64,000 nucleotides of DNA, taken from positions 293,341 to 357,340 of the forward strand of contig NZ_JAMXMY010000005.1 in the NCBI RefSeq assembly GCF_024055795.1, read 5' to 3'. Within the stretch, counting starts at the first letter, position 1, and the number at the start of each line of letters is the position of its first letter. The position numbers were made by a program, and so were the translations under genes. This document shows positions 50,076-61,089 of the stretch, piece by piece. A model generated the notes under the pieces. It searched no databases. It saw only the letters and a list, made by a program, of their open reading frames with translations, and was not told where the DNA came from. Source of the DNA: Actinoallomurus purpureus. GTDB taxonomy: Bacteria > Actinomycetota > Actinomycetes > Streptosporangiales > Streptosporangiaceae.

Positions 50076-51599
50076 TCAGGCGCCGAGCGTCCGGCGTACC
50101 GCGTCGGGGAGGTCGTCGAGCCGGTGGGCGGGCAGGTCCAGCACCGTCGCGTCGCCGAGCCAGGGGGCGGCCTCCTGGATGCGGGCGCGCGCCTGGTTCT
50201 TGGTCAGGTCCCCGGTGGCGTGGCGGATGAGTCCCTCGCGCCAGGAGTTGGCGACCCTGCCGTGCGGCCGGTCGAGGATGTGACGGAGGACGGCTCCTGT
50301 TCCGCCGGGCGGTGCGACGCGGGACGCGACGATCTCGCCGGGCGCCGTCTTCAGGTGGTACACCGCCGACAGCACACCCTTCAGGGACCGGGGGAGCACC
50401 GCGGGCGTGAGCACCCGCACCCGCTCGGCCCGGGACGCGAGCAGCACGCGGGGCAGCAGGGCGTCGTACCCCGCCGGGAGCGCGATGACGACGTCGCCGG
50501 TCCGGCCGGCGTAGGGCTTGGCGAGCCACGTCGCCAGATGCACGCGCGGCGTGCCGGGCGCGAACCCCTTCGGCCATTCGCCGACCAGCAGGTCGGCGGG
50601 CTCGGCCACCGTCGGCTCGAGGGGCCGGTCCGGGGCCTCCAGCGCCTGCGGGCCCTGCGTGTAGATGCGGGTGCCCGCGGCGGCCGGGCCGAGGGCCTTC
50701 CACGTGCGGCTCGTGGGGCGTAGGACGTACAGGTCACTGGCCGAGCCGATCGCCGGCGCCCCGTGGTAGCGGTTGAAGTCCGGCCAGATCGCCTCGTACG
50801 CCAGGTGCAGTGGCCCGAGGGCCTCTTGCACCTTCAGCGCCAGCGCGGGGGTTCCCTCGCTGGCGCCGTACGCCACCAGCACCCGCCCGGCGTCGTGGTC
50901 GCGCAGCCCCTCCAGACCACGCCGGGTGAACAGCGTGACGCCGTCGGGGGTGTACGGCGGATCGGTGAAGACCAGGTCGCCCCATTCGCGCGCGCCGGGC
51001 GGCAGGCCCAGCCGCAGGTCGGCGAACCGGCAGCGGATCGGCAGGCCGCGCCGGTCGGCCTCCTCGCCGATGAACTCCAGGATGCGGTCGTCGATATCCA
51101 CTACGGTGATCTCCACCCCGGGGTGGGTGAGCGCGACCGCCAGGGACGTGAGGTCGTGGTCGCCGACGCACAGCAGCCGCGCGGAGTCCAGCCAGAACCG
51201 GGCGCCGAGCAGCAGCGCCCGGCGTACGGCGGTGTCGGCGGTCGCGGCCACGTGGTCGAGCGCGGTACGGGCGCGGGGCGCCGCCGCGATGAGCGACTCC
51301 ATCTCGGCGACGGCGCCGGCGTGCTCGGGCAGCAGGTGGGCGACGGGGTCGGCGAGGAGCAGCGGGGCGGCCAGGCGCCGGTAGGCGTCGATCCGGTCGG
51401 GGCGGATCCGCCCGTCCTGGAGATCGTCACCGAGCGCGGCCAGCAGCGCGTCGATCGCCCGGCGGGGTGCGGCGGTGGCACGGACGAGCGCGTCGGCGTC
51501 CCACGAACGATCATCGGTCAGCAGGGCGACGGCGTGGCGGAGGCGGCGGGCGCCGACGCCCTCCAGAAGTCGTACGGCCTCATCGGGCACCTGGCACAT
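50076..51599 (-). CDS. BpsA-like (branched-chain polyamine synthase/DUF43 family) enzyme
   Basis: A 507-residue protein. Residues about 115-330 match the catalytic domain of N4-bis(aminopropyl)spermidine synthase-like proteins: V-G-D-H-D-L-T-S (145-152, at the place of the family G-D-D-D motif), V-V-D-I-D-D-R-I (166-173), D-L-R-L-G-L-P, and F-T-D-P-P-Y-T-P-D-G (211-220), a methyltransferase-like fold. The archetypes use decarboxylated S-adenosylmethionine to make branched polyamines. A C-terminal extension of about 190 residues is not part of the archaeal enzymes as I know them. ATG 51599 lies 7 nt after TACGCT with no ribosome binding site. The actual substrate is unproven. Confidence 0.75.
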   Translation of the reverse strand: MCQVPDEAVRLLEGVGARRLRHAVALLTDDRSWDADALVRATAAPRRAIDALLAALGDDLQDGRIRPDRIDAYRRLAAPLLLADPVAHLLPEHAGAVAEMESLIAAAPRARTALDHVAATADTAVRRALLLGARFWLDSARLLCVGDHDLTSLAVALTHPGVEITVVDIDDRILEFIGEEADRRGLPIRCRFADLRLGLPPGAREWGDLVFTDPPYTPDGVTLFTRRGLEGLRDHDAGRVLVAYGASEGTPALALKVQEALGPLHLAYEAIWPDFNRYHGAPAIGSASDLYVLRPTSRTWKALGPAAAGTRIYTQGPQALEAPDRPLEPTVAEPADLLVGEWPKGFAPGTPRVHLATWLAKPYAGRTGDVVIALPAGYDALLPRVLLASRAERVRVLTPAVLPRSLKGVLSAVYHLKTAPGEIVASRVAPPGGTGAVLRHILDRPHGRVANSWREGLIRHATGDLTKNQARARIQEAAPWLGDATVLDLPAHRLDDLPDAVRRTLGA

Positions 51600-51699
51600 G
51601 GCGTCCAGCGTAGACGTGTCAGAATCCGGCCGAACGGGTGGGAACCACACCCTAGGCTTCTCGCATCCAAGAGGCGAGGTCGTCAGAGGAGAGCGCACT

Positions 51700-52788
51700 A
51701 TGAGTTACCCGTACCCGCCCACCGGTCCCGGCGAGCAGCCCCCTGGAGGTCAGCCCGGCGGGTGGGGCGCGGCGCCCCCACCGGGCGGATACGGCCCGTC
51801 CGGTCCCGGCGAGCAGCCCCCTGGAGGTCAGCCCGGCGGGTGGGGCGCGGCGCCCCCACCGGGGGGATACGGCCCGTCCGGTCCCGGCTGGCAGCACCAG
51901 GAGACGATGGCGGGCGGTGTGCCGATGGGCCCGCCGCAGATGATGCCGCCACCTCCGATGGGCCCGATGGGTCAACCGCCCATGGGCCCGCTGCCGATGG
52001 GCCCGCCCCCGAAGAAGGGCAACGGCGCCGTGGTCTTCGCGGCGATCGCCACGGCGGTCGTCGTGGTCGGCGGCGTGCTCGGCGGCGCGTACTACGCCGC
52101 CTCGCGCGGCGGGAGCGGCGACAAGACGAGCGGCGCCACGCCGGCGGCGGTCGGGACGCCGGGAGCGGGGCAGACGGGAGCCGGACAGCCGGGCTCGGCG
52201 AGCGGTCAGTACAAGCCGGGTTACTACGACGCCACCAAGTCCTGGTCGCTGTGGAACAACCTGAACACCGCGTCGCAGGACTCCCGGCCGATGAGTCTGG
52301 AGGAGGTCTTCGGCGGCGCCGAGGCCAAGGCGCAGACCAACAACACCGACCACATCACGATGCAGCTGCAGGGCAACGGCCGGCTGGACACCGACTGCGC
52401 GAGCACGGTGTGGGGCTCGGGGCTGAAGACGGCGCTGCAGAGTTACGGCTGCACACAGGCGATCCGCGCCGCGTACGTCTCGTCTGACCAGCGCTGGATC
52501 GGCCAGCTGGTGATCTTCAACCTGCGGGACGTCAACGCCGCCAACACCCTGATCCAGGACATGGACCCGGAGGCGGGCAACAAGGGCTTCTTCCTGCCCG
52601 TGTCGGGCCCCTCGCCGGTGGACCGCTTCGGCAAGGGGAGCACCGGCGCGTCCGGTGGAGCGTACGGTCACTACGTCGTGATCGGCTGGGCGGGCAGCGC
52701 GAACGGCAGCGAGAGCAGCTCCGGAACGATCGCTCCGGGCTCACTCGTGGAGCGTGCGGGCAAGACGTTCCTGTTCAGCAGGAACTGA
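51700..52788 (+). CDS. Membrane-anchored Gly/Pro-rich protein, paralogue 3 of 3
   Basis: A 362-residue third member of the family. The N-terminus holds two 26-residue Gly/Pro repeats (9-34, 35-60) and a Pro/Met-rich stretch (72-104), followed by a transmembrane helix (about 109-134). The extracytoplasmic domain again carries two cysteines (T-D-C-A-S-T-V-W-G, Y-G-C-T-Q-A-I-R), F-N-L-R-D-V, and G-H-Y-V-V-I-G-W. AGAGGAGAG lies about 7 nt before ATG 51700. It is divergent from the BpsA-like gene, 100 bp apart, with a TAGGCT box at 51653. Confidence 0.78.
   Translation: MSYPYPPTGPGEQPPGGQPGGWGAAPPPGGYGPSGPGEQPPGGQPGGWGAAPPPGGYGPSGPGWQHQETMAGGVPMGPPQMMPPPPMGPMGQPPMGPLPMGPPPKKGNGAVVFAAIATAVVVVGGVLGGAYYAASRGGSGDKTSGATPAAVGTPGAGQTGAGQPGSASGQYKPGYYDATKSWSLWNNLNTASQDSRPMSLEEVFGGAEAKAQTNNTDHITMQLQGNGRLDTDCASTVWGSGLKTALQSYGCTQAIRAAYVSSDQRWIGQLVIFNLRDVNAANTLIQDMDPEAGNKGFFLPVSGPSPVDRFGKGSTGASGGAYGHYVVIGWAGSANGSESSSGTIAPGSLVERAGKTFLFSRN
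51724..51879 (+). repeat. Two nearly identical 78-bp tandem repeats in paralogue 3
   Basis: Copies at 51724-51801 and 51802-51879 differ at only one or two bases and encode the 26-residue Gly/Pro unit twice. A third partial copy starts at 51880. The near identity points to a recent duplication. Confidence 0.92.
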
Positions 52789-52798
52789 CCGCGACAGC

Positions 52799-52856
52799 GC
52801 CGGTCCGGACCGGCCTCGACCGTCGCCCGGTCGCCCGGTCGGCCGGAGCCGACCGG
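52799..52856 (+). terminator. Hairpins after paralogue 3
   Basis: A perfect 16-nt palindrome (52799-52814) and a 9-bp stem with a CGGA loop (52835-52843 with 52848-52856) follow the stop codon by 11-68 nt. There is no T-tract. Confidence 0.6.
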
Positions 52857-52954
52857 GAACATCGGCGGAACTTCGGGTGACGGCGGGTCCTGCCGGCGGG
52901 GGTCTCCTCCGCCGGCTTCACCGCGTTAGAACATGCCACTTTGCCGGAACAATA

Positions 52955-52972
52955 AGGCGAAACGCCTGTTTC
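52955..52972. promoter_or_regulatory. Overlapping palindromes upstream of gltB
   Basis: Two interlocked inverted repeats, AGGCG-AAA-CGCCT (52955-52967) and GAAAC-GCCT-GTTTC (52959-52972), stand out in the 330-bp gltB upstream region about 150 nt before the start. They could be an operator. GAAAC/GTTTC half-sites recall nitrogen-regulator boxes, but the spacing does not match the GlnR consensus I know. Confidence 0.4.
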
Positions 52973-53119
52973 CTACAAGACGCGGAAGATTCACCAAGTT
53001 TCGCGATCACGCCGCGTCGGGGATGAATCAGACAGTGTTGTAATCTCTAGTCACCGCAGTGGGCCAACGTCGTCCCAGACTGCACTGATGAGGAGCGGAA
53101 CGAGACGACGGGAGGGCTG

Positions 53120-56100
53120 ATGGTGCCTGCTGCCATGATTCCGGGCCGGGGACGCCCAGCGCGTCAAGGTCTGTACGACCCCGCGGGTGAGCATGACGCC
53201 TGCGGCGTCGGCATGGTCGCCGACCTGAACGGCCGCAAGAGCCACGACATCGTCGTGAAGGCCCTGACCGTCCTACGCAACCTGGATCACCGCGGCGCCA
53301 AGGGCGCCGAGCCCGACGACGGCGACGGCGCCGGAATCCTCACCCAGCTGCCCGACGCCCTCTTCCGGGAGGTCACCGGGTTCGCGCTGCCCGAGGCCGG
53401 CGCCTACGCCGCGGGCATCGCGTTCCTGCCCACCGGCGAGGCGGAGCGGGCCGAGAGCGTCGCCGTGATCGAGCGGATCGCGGACGAGGAGGGGCTCACC
53501 GTCCTCGGCTGGCGTGAGCTTCCCCACGACGCGAACTTCTCCGGGCCGACGGCGCGCGCGGTCATGCCGCACTTCGCCCAGCTGTTCCTGAGCGCCCGCA
53601 GCGGCGCACGGGAGCTGGAGCTGGACCGCATCGTGTTCTGCGCCCGCGAGCGCATGGAGCAGGACACCAGGGTCTACTTCCCGAGCCTGTCCAGCCGCAC
53701 GATCGTCTACAAGGGGATGCTGACCACCCCGCAGCTGGAGCCGTTCTTCCCGGACCTGTCCGACCGGCGCTACACCAGCGGCATCGCGCTGGTCCACTCG
53801 CGGTTCTCCACCAACACGTTCCCGGCGTGGGAGCTGGCCCACCCGTACCGCTTCATCGCGCACAACGGCGAGATCAACACGGTCAAGGGCAACCGGAACT
53901 GGATGCGGACCCGCGAGGCGCTGCTCAAGTCCGACGTGCTGCCGGGCGACCTGTCCCGGATCTTCCCGGTGATCGACATCGAGGCCAGCGACACGGCCTC
54001 CTTCGACGAGTGCCTGGAACTGCTCCACCTCGGCGGCCGGTCGCTGCCCCACTCGGTGCTCATGATGATCCCCGAGGCGTGGGAGAACCACACCGAGATG
54101 GACCCGGAGCGGCGGGCCTTCTACGAGTTCCATTCCACGCTGATGGAGGCCTGGGACGGCCCCGCCAGCGTCACCTTCACCGACGGCACCGTCGTCGGCG
54201 CGGTCCTGGACCGCAACGGCCTGCGCCCGGGCCGCTTCTGGGTCACCGACGACGGCTTCGTCGTGCTGGCCAGCGAGGCCGGCGTGCTCGACATCGAGCC
54301 GTCGAAGGTGATCCGCAAGGGCCGCCTGCAGCCCGGCAAGATCTTCCTGGTCGACACCGCACAGGGCCGGATCGTCGAGGACGACGAGATCAAGGCCGAG
54401 CTCGCCCGCGAGCACCCGTACGCCGAGTGGCTACGCGACGGCCTCGTGCGCTTCGGGGAGCTGCCCGAGCGCGAGCTGCGCGTCGTGGACGAGCTGCACG
54501 AGGGCGACCTGCCCTCCCACGAGACGCTGGTCAAGCGGCAGCAGGTCTTCGGCTACACCAACGAGGAACTCAAGCTCATCCTGGCGCCGATGGCGAATAA
54601 CGGCGCCGAGCCGATCGGGTCCATGGGCACCGACACGCCGCTGGCCGCGCTGTCGGACCGCCCGCGACAGCTGTTCGACTACTTCAAGCAGCTGTTCGCG
54701 CAGGTCACCAACCCGCCGCTGGACGCCATCCGCGAGGAGCTGGTCACCAGCCTGCAGTCCACGCTCGGCCCGGAGGGCAACCTCCTGGAGCCCGGCCCGG
54801 ACTCCTGCCGCCGGCTCGTGCTGCCCACGCCGATCCTCGACAACGAGGAACTCGCCAAGATCATCCACATCAACGACGACGGCGACCGGCCCGACTTCCA
54901 GCCGTACGTCGTCTCCGGTCTGTACGACGTGACCGGCGGGGGAGAGGCGCTCCGGCACCGCCTGGAGGAGATCTGCGCCGAGGTCTCGGCGGCGATCGGC
55001 GACGGCGCCCGCCTCCTCGTCCTGTCCGACCGCGGTGCCACCGCCGACAAGGCGCCGATCCCGTCGCTGCTGTTCACCGGCGCCGTCCACCACCACCTGA
55101 TCCGGGAGAAGAGCCGCACGCGGGTCGGGCTGGTCGTCGAGACGGCCGACGCCCGCGAGTGCCACCACATGGCGCTGCTCATCGGGTACGGCGCCTCGGC
55201 CGTCAACCCGTACCTCGCCATCGAGACCGTCGAGGACCTGGTCGCCACCCGCGTCCTGGCCATCGACGAGACCAAGGCCGTCCGCAACCTGGTCAAGGCG
55301 TACAGCAAGGGCGTCCTCAAGGTCATGTCCAAGATGGGCGTGTCCACGGTCGCCTCCTACACCGGCGCGCAGATCTTCGAGGCGGTCGGGCTCGGCAAGG
55401 AGGTCATCGCCGAGTGCTTCACCGGCACGACCTCCCGCCTCGGCGGCATCGGCTTCGACGTGCTCGCCGAGGAGGTCGCGCAGCGTCACCACCGGGCGTT
55501 CCCGCCCGGCGGCAACGAGCTGGCGCACCGCACCCTCGAGGTCGGCGGGGAGTACCAGTGGCGGCGCGAGGGCGAGCCGCACCTGTTCAACCCCGAGACG
55601 GTCTTCAAGCTGCAGCACGCCACCCGCACCCGCCGGTACGAGATCTTCAAGGAGTACACGCGGCTCGTCGACGAGCAGGCGGCGCGGCTGATGACCCTGC
55701 GCGGCCTGTTCAAGCTGCGCGAGGGCGTACGCCCGCCGGTGCCCATCGAGGAGGTCGAGCCCGCCTCGGAGATCGTCAAGCGGTTCTCCACCGGCGCCAT
55801 GTCGTACGGCTCGATCTCCGCCGAGGCCCACGAGACCCTCGCGATCGCGATGAACCGCCTCGGCGGCAAGTCCAACACCGGTGAGGGCGGCGAGGACCCC
55901 GAGCGGTTCACGCCCGACGCCAACGGCGACCTGCGCCGCTCGGCGATCAAGCAGGTGGCCTCCGGCCGGTTCGGCGTGACCTCGGAGTACCTCACCAACG
56001 CCGACGACCTGCAGATCAAGATGGCGCAGGGCGCCAAGCCGGGTGAGGGCGGGCAGCTGCCCGGCCACAAGGTGTACCCGTGGATCGCCAAGACCCGGCA

Positions 56101-57691
56101 CTCCACGCCCGGCGTCGGCCTGATCTCCCCGCCGCCGCACCACGACATCTACTCGATCGAGGACCTCGCCCAGCTCATCCACGACCTGAAGAACGCCAAC
56201 CCGGCGGCGCGCGTGCACGTCAAGCTCGTCGCCGAGGTCGGGGTCGGCACCGTGGCCGCCGGGGTGTCCAAGGCGCACGCCGACGTCGTCCTGATCTCCG
56301 GGCACGACGGCGGTACCGGCGCCTCGCCGCTCACCTCGATCAAGCACGCCGGCGCGCCCTGGGAGCTCGGCCTGGCCGAGACCCAGCAGACGCTGCTGCT
56401 CAACGGCCTGCGCGACCGCATCGTCGTGCAGACCGACGGGCAGATGAAGACCGGCCGCGACGTGGTCATCGCCGCGCTGCTCGGTGCCGAGGAGTACGGC
56501 TTCGCCACCGCGCCGCTCGTCGTCTCCGGCTGCGTGATGATGCGCGTCTGCCACCTTGACACCTGCCCGGTCGGCGTCGCCACCCAGAACCCGGAGCTGC
56601 GCAAGAAGTTCAGCGGCAAGCCGGAGTTCGTCGTGAACTTCTTCGAGTTCATCGCCGCGGAGGTCCGCGAGTATCTCGCCGCGCTCGGCTTCCGGTCCAT
56701 CGAGGAGGCCATCGGACAGGTCGGCCTGATCGACACCGCCGAGGCCGTCGGTCACTGGAAGGCCGCCGGGCTCGACCTCTCGTCGATCCTGCACCGGCCC
56801 GACCTGCCGGACGGCGCGGCGCTGCGCCGCGTCACCGGCCAGGACCACGGCCTGGAGAAGGCGCTCGACAACACCCTGATCCAGCTCGCCGAAGGCGCCA
56901 TCGCCTACGGCGACCCGGTGACCCTCGAGATGCCGATCCGCAACGTCAACCGCACCGTCGGCACCATGCTCGGCCACGAGGTGACCAAGAAGTGGGGCGG
57001 CGAGGGCCTGCCCGACAACACGATCGACGTCACCTTCACCGGGTCGGCCGGTAACTCGTTCGGCGCGTTCATGCCGCGCGGGATCACCCTCCGGCTCATC
57101 GGCGACGCCAACGACTACGTCGGCAAGGGCCTGTCCGGCGGGCGCATGACCGTACGCCCGCCCGCCGACGCGCCGTTCCGGGCCGAGGAACAGATCGTCG
57201 CCGGCAACGTCATGCTGTACGGCGCGACGTCCGGCGAGGCGTTCGTCCGCGGCGTCGTCGGGGAGCGGTTCTGCGTCCGCAACTCCGGCGCCACCGCCGT
57301 CGTCGAGGGCGTCGGCGACCACGGCTGCGAGTACATGACCGGCGGCCGGGCGGTCATCCTCGGCCCCACCGGCCGCAACTTCGCGGCCGGCATGTCCGGC
57401 GGCGTCGCCTACGTCCTGGACCTGCGGCACGAACGCCTCAACACCGAGATGGTCGACCTCGACCCGCTCGGCGACGACGACCGCGCCAACCTGCGGGACA
57501 TCGTCGAACGTCACCACACCGAGACCGGATCGACGGTGGCCGCCGCCCTGCTCGCCGACTGGGACACCGCGGTCGGCCGCTTCGTCAAGGTCATGCCGCG
57601 CGACTACAAGAGAGTCCTGACCGCCCGCGCCGCCGCTGAGGCCGAGGGACGCGACGCCGACCAGGCCGTCATGGCCGCCGACCACGGGTGA
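53120..57691 (+). CDS. gltB: Glutamate synthase large (alpha) subunit
   Basis: A 1523-residue iron-sulfur flavoenzyme that makes two glutamates from glutamine and 2-oxoglutarate. The class-II amidotransferase nucleophile is Cys28 (H-D-A-C-G-V-G-M), exposed after removal of a propeptide. The central and FMN-binding domains follow ([10 protein letters not shown] near 1057). The 3Fe-4S cysteines lie in [15 protein letters not shown] (near 1138). The C-terminal GXGXG helix domain ends with [14 protein letters not shown] lies before ATG 53120; GTG 53123 and ATG 53135 are alternatives. gltD follows after 10 nt. Confidence 0.97.
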   Translation: MVPAAMIPGRGRPARQGLYDPAGEHDACGVGMVADLNGRKSHDIVVKALTVLRNLDHRGAKGAEPDDGDGAGILTQLPDALFREVTGFALPEAGAYAAGIAFLPTGEAERAESVAVIERIADEEGLTVLGWRELPHDANFSGPTARAVMPHFAQLFLSARSGARELELDRIVFCARERMEQDTRVYFPSLSSRTIVYKGMLTTPQLEPFFPDLSDRRYTSGIALVHSRFSTNTFPAWELAHPYRFIAHNGEINTVKGNRNWMRTREALLKSDVLPGDLSRIFPVIDIEASDTASFDECLELLHLGGRSLPHSVLMMIPEAWENHTEMDPERRAFYEFHSTLMEAWDGPASVTFTDGTVVGAVLDRNGLRPGRFWVTDDGFVVLASEAGVLDIEPSKVIRKGRLQPGKIFLVDTAQGRIVEDDEIKAELAREHPYAEWLRDGLVRFGELPERELRVVDELHEGDLPSHETLVKRQQVFGYTNEELKLILAPMANNGAEPIGSMGTDTPLAALSDRPRQLFDYFKQLFAQVTNPPLDAIREELVTSLQSTLGPEGNLLEPGPDSCRRLVLPTPILDNEELAKIIHINDDGDRPDFQPYVVSGLYDVTGGGEALRHRLEEICAEVSAAIGDGARLLVLSDRGATADKAPIPSLLFTGAVHHHLIREKSRTRVGLVVETADARECHHMALLIGYGASAVNPYLAIETVEDLVATRVLAIDETKAVRNLVKAYSKGVLKVMSKMGVSTVASYTGAQIFEAVGLGKEVIAECFTGTTSRLGGIGFDVLAEEVAQRHHRAFPPGGNELAHRTLEVGGEYQWRREGEPHLFNPETVFKLQHATRTRRYEIFKEYTRLVDEQAARLMTLRGLFKLREGVRPPVPIEEVEPASEIVKRFSTGAMSYGSISAEAHETLAIAMNRLGGKSNTGEGGEDPERFTPDANGDLRRSAIKQVASGRFGVTSEYLTNADDLQIKMAQGAKPGEGGQLPGHKVYPWIAKTRHSTPGVGLISPPPHHDIYSIEDLAQLIHDLKNANPAARVHVKLVAEVGVGTVAAGVSKAHADVVLISGHDGGTGASPLTSIKHAGAPWELGLAETQQTLLLNGLRDRIVVQTDGQMKTGRDVVIAALLGAEEYGFATAPLVVSGCVMMRVCHLDTCPVGVATQNPELRKKFSGKPEFVVNFFEFIAAEVREYLAALGFRSIEEAIGQVGLIDTAEAVGHWKAAGLDLSSILHRPDLPDGAALRRVTGQDHGLEKALDNTLIQLAEGAIAYGDPVTLEMPIRNVNRTVGTMLGHEVTKKWGGEGLPDNTIDVTFTGSAGNSFGAFMPRGITLRLIGDANDYVGKGLSGGRMTVRPPADAPFRAEEQIVAGNVMLYGATSGEAFVRGVVGERFCVRNSGATAVVEGVGDHGCEYMTGGRAVILGPTGRNFAAGMSGGVAYVLDLRHERLNTEMVDLDPLGDDDRANLRDIVERHHTETGSTVAAALLADWDTAVGRFVKVMPRDYKRVLTARAAAEAEGRDADQAVMAADHG

Positions 57692-57701
57692 AGGGGGAGA
57701 C

Positions 57702-59165
<1,464 letters not shown>

Positions 59166-59173
59166 GTCGTCCC

Positions 59174-59205
59174 GTGGGGCGTGTCCCGACCGGGACGCGC
59201 CCCAC
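59174..59205 (+). terminator. gltBD terminator
   Basis: A 14-bp GC-rich stem with one G-U pair (59174-59187 with 59192-59205, loop GACC) begins 8 nt after the gltD stop. Confidence 0.8.
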
Positions 59206-60223
59206 AGCGCTACCTCGACCGTGGCGCGCCGACGCGGAGCCCGTTCGCACACAAAGTGGCTCCGCGATCTTCGCTTTCCTGCGAGAACGCGCCTCCAAGG
59301 GCGAGTTTGTGTGCGTGCGGACCCTGGCTTCGGCCGGCGACCGGCGTCTGGTGCCCAGGCGACTATGGCCTCAGGCGGCTGTCGGCGCGGACGATAGCGG
59401 GCGGATCGGCGCATAGGCGACGAGTGCGTGTGGGCAGTTGTGGCCGCTGCCGTGGGGAGCGCCGACGGCGTCCGCAATGCCGGTCCCAGCGTCGTGGTGC
59501 GAGGCCAAGTCGTACGGGAAGCTCGGTGAAGGCGCCTCCTCGTGAGGACGTTTGGGGCATTGCGTCGTGGACGGCCACCTTTGCCGAGCCTTATGCACCC
59601 CCGCCCGCCGTCGACAAGCGGCTGACGCTGCTCCCTGCCCGTCGCCCATCCCGCCCACCGCCCGCCTGAGCACAGCCGTACGGAGAGCGAGCATAGGCAC
59701 CGGCTGCGGCCGGCGCAGACCAGGGTCCGCGGCGTCGAGGCCATGCGTCGATGTCTCGGTGGGCTGAATCTGCGGCAGCTGTGGCATGGCGGACTCCTTG
59801 TCTGCGTTCCCGGTGCGGCTTCCCGGGTATGAACTGCCCGGTACGAGACGGCCGGGGGAGTCCCGACGTCCGCACGAACCGGAAGCGCAGTGGCGCCCTT
59901 CCGGGTCATGTAACCGTGCGGCATACGCCGGCCATCAAATCCCGGCCATCCGCCTCACAAAGAGCGGTCATAAGCGCGGACTTTGGCCGCACGCGCGCCT
60001 TTTGCCCGGCACCTTGGCGGCGCGGCGCGCGCCGCGAGGGCCTCAGCCGCACAGGACGCGCTGAACTTATAGCGGCCCTTGGAGTCGGCTATGACGAAGA
60101 CGGAATCCACAGCCGGGCCAGGCGCTTTCGACGCATGTCAGCTCACGAACGAGGTGACGGCACAACGGACGCGGCACTGCCGCACTCCCGTTGCAGCCTC
60201 ATTCCGATGCGAAGGACGACCTC
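59206..60223. other. 1-kb region after gltD without an intact gene
   Basis: This stretch holds a pair of 10-bp inverted repeats (59246-59255 with 59306-59315), then direct-repeat copy A with a decayed gltD tail (59473-59669), then about 550 bp with no recognisable gene. Open frames on both strands are short and without family resemblance. The sequence near 59780-60060 is GC-rich but lacks a start with a binding site. Confidence 0.5.
59473..59669 (+). pseudogene. Direct repeat copy A containing a decayed gltD 3' end
   Basis: Bases 59473-59634 match 63821-63983 (about 80-85% by eye, offset 4348). From 59610 the sequence GTCGACAAGCGGCTGACG parallels gltD at 59094 (GTCGACAAGTGGCTGACG), and the likeness continues through C-C-C-G-T-C-G-C-C and C-C-C-G-C-C-C-A-C-C-G to a TGA at 59667. 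It is a frameshifted remnant of the last 20 or so gltD codons. Confidence 0.65.
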
Positions 60224-60976
60224 ATGAATTCTCTTGATCTGGCCGGACGCGTAGCCCTGGTGACCGGAGCGACCAGCGGCATCGGCGCCGCCACCGCGGC
60301 GCTGCTCGCCGAGCGAGGCGCGCACGTGCTGGTCGCGGGCCGGGACCAGGCCCGTGGCGAGACCGTGGTCGCCGCCATCCGCGACCGGGGCGGCAGGGCC
60401 GACTTCGCCGCCGCCGATCTGCGCGACGCGGAGTCGGTGCGGCAACTGGCGAGGGAGGCCGTCGACCTGGGTGGCGGCCGGGTGGACATCCTGGTCAACA
60501 ACGCGGGCGTGTACCCGTTCGGCCCGACGCAGCAGACGCCGCAGAGCGATGTGGACGCCGTCTACGACCTGAACGTGAAGGCCCCGTTCCACCTGGTGGC
60601 GGCCCTCGCCCCGGCGATGGCCGAGCGCGGTCAGGGGGTGATCGTGAATGTCAGCACCATGGTCGCCGAGTACGGCGTCGCGGGTATGGCGCTGTACGGG
60701 TCGAGCAAGGCGGCGCTGAACCTGCTCACCAAGGCGTGGGCCGCCGAGTTCGGCCCACGCGGGGTGCGGGTCAACGCGGTGGAACCCGGCCCTACCCGTA
60801 CCGAGAGCACCGTCGGCATGGGCGACGCCCTCGACGCCCTCGCCGCGCAGGCCCCGATCGGCCGCCCGGCCGCACCGGAGGAGATCGCCGAGGCGATCGC
60901 CTACCTGGTGAGTGACGCGGCGAGTTTCGTCCAGGGCGCGGTGCTGCCCGTGGACGGCGGCCGTACGGCCGTCTGA
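60224..60976 (+). CDS. Short-chain dehydrogenase/reductase
   Basis: A 250-residue classical SDR. The cofactor motif is T-G-A-T-S-G-I-G (near 15-22), N-N-A-G (near 90), with catalytic Ser in V-N-V-S-T-M, Tyr and Lys in L-Y-G-S-S-K (near 157-161). The C-terminal V-L-P-V-D-G-G strand is complete. AAGGACG precedes ATG 60224 by about 6 nt. The substrate is unknown; the arginine after the first strand (V-A-G-R-D) suggests NADP(H). It converges with a LysR gene. Confidence 0.92.
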   Translation: MNSLDLAGRVALVTGATSGIGAATAALLAERGAHVLVAGRDQARGETVVAAIRDRGGRADFAAADLRDAESVRQLAREAVDLGGGRVDILVNNAGVYPFGPTQQTPQSDVDAVYDLNVKAPFHLVAALAPAMAERGQGVIVNVSTMVAEYGVAGMALYGSSKAALNLLTKAWAAEFGPRGVRVNAVEPGPTRTESTVGMGDALDALAAQAPIGRPAAPEEIAEAIAYLVSDAASFVQGAVLPVDGGRTAV

Positions 60977-61089
60977 CCTGCCCAGACCCCGCCGGGCGGC
61001 TGTCCGCCGACCGCTCTCGGCCGCAGGATCGGAACGAGGGCGCTCGGCGGGACACCGAATGGCCGCCTGAACGCCCGGCCGCCTCCCGC

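Noticed and set aside
52955..52972. GlnR box upstream of gltB
   Set aside because: Half-sites GAAAC/GTTTC are present but orientation and spacing do not fit the GTnAC-N6-GAAAC pattern.
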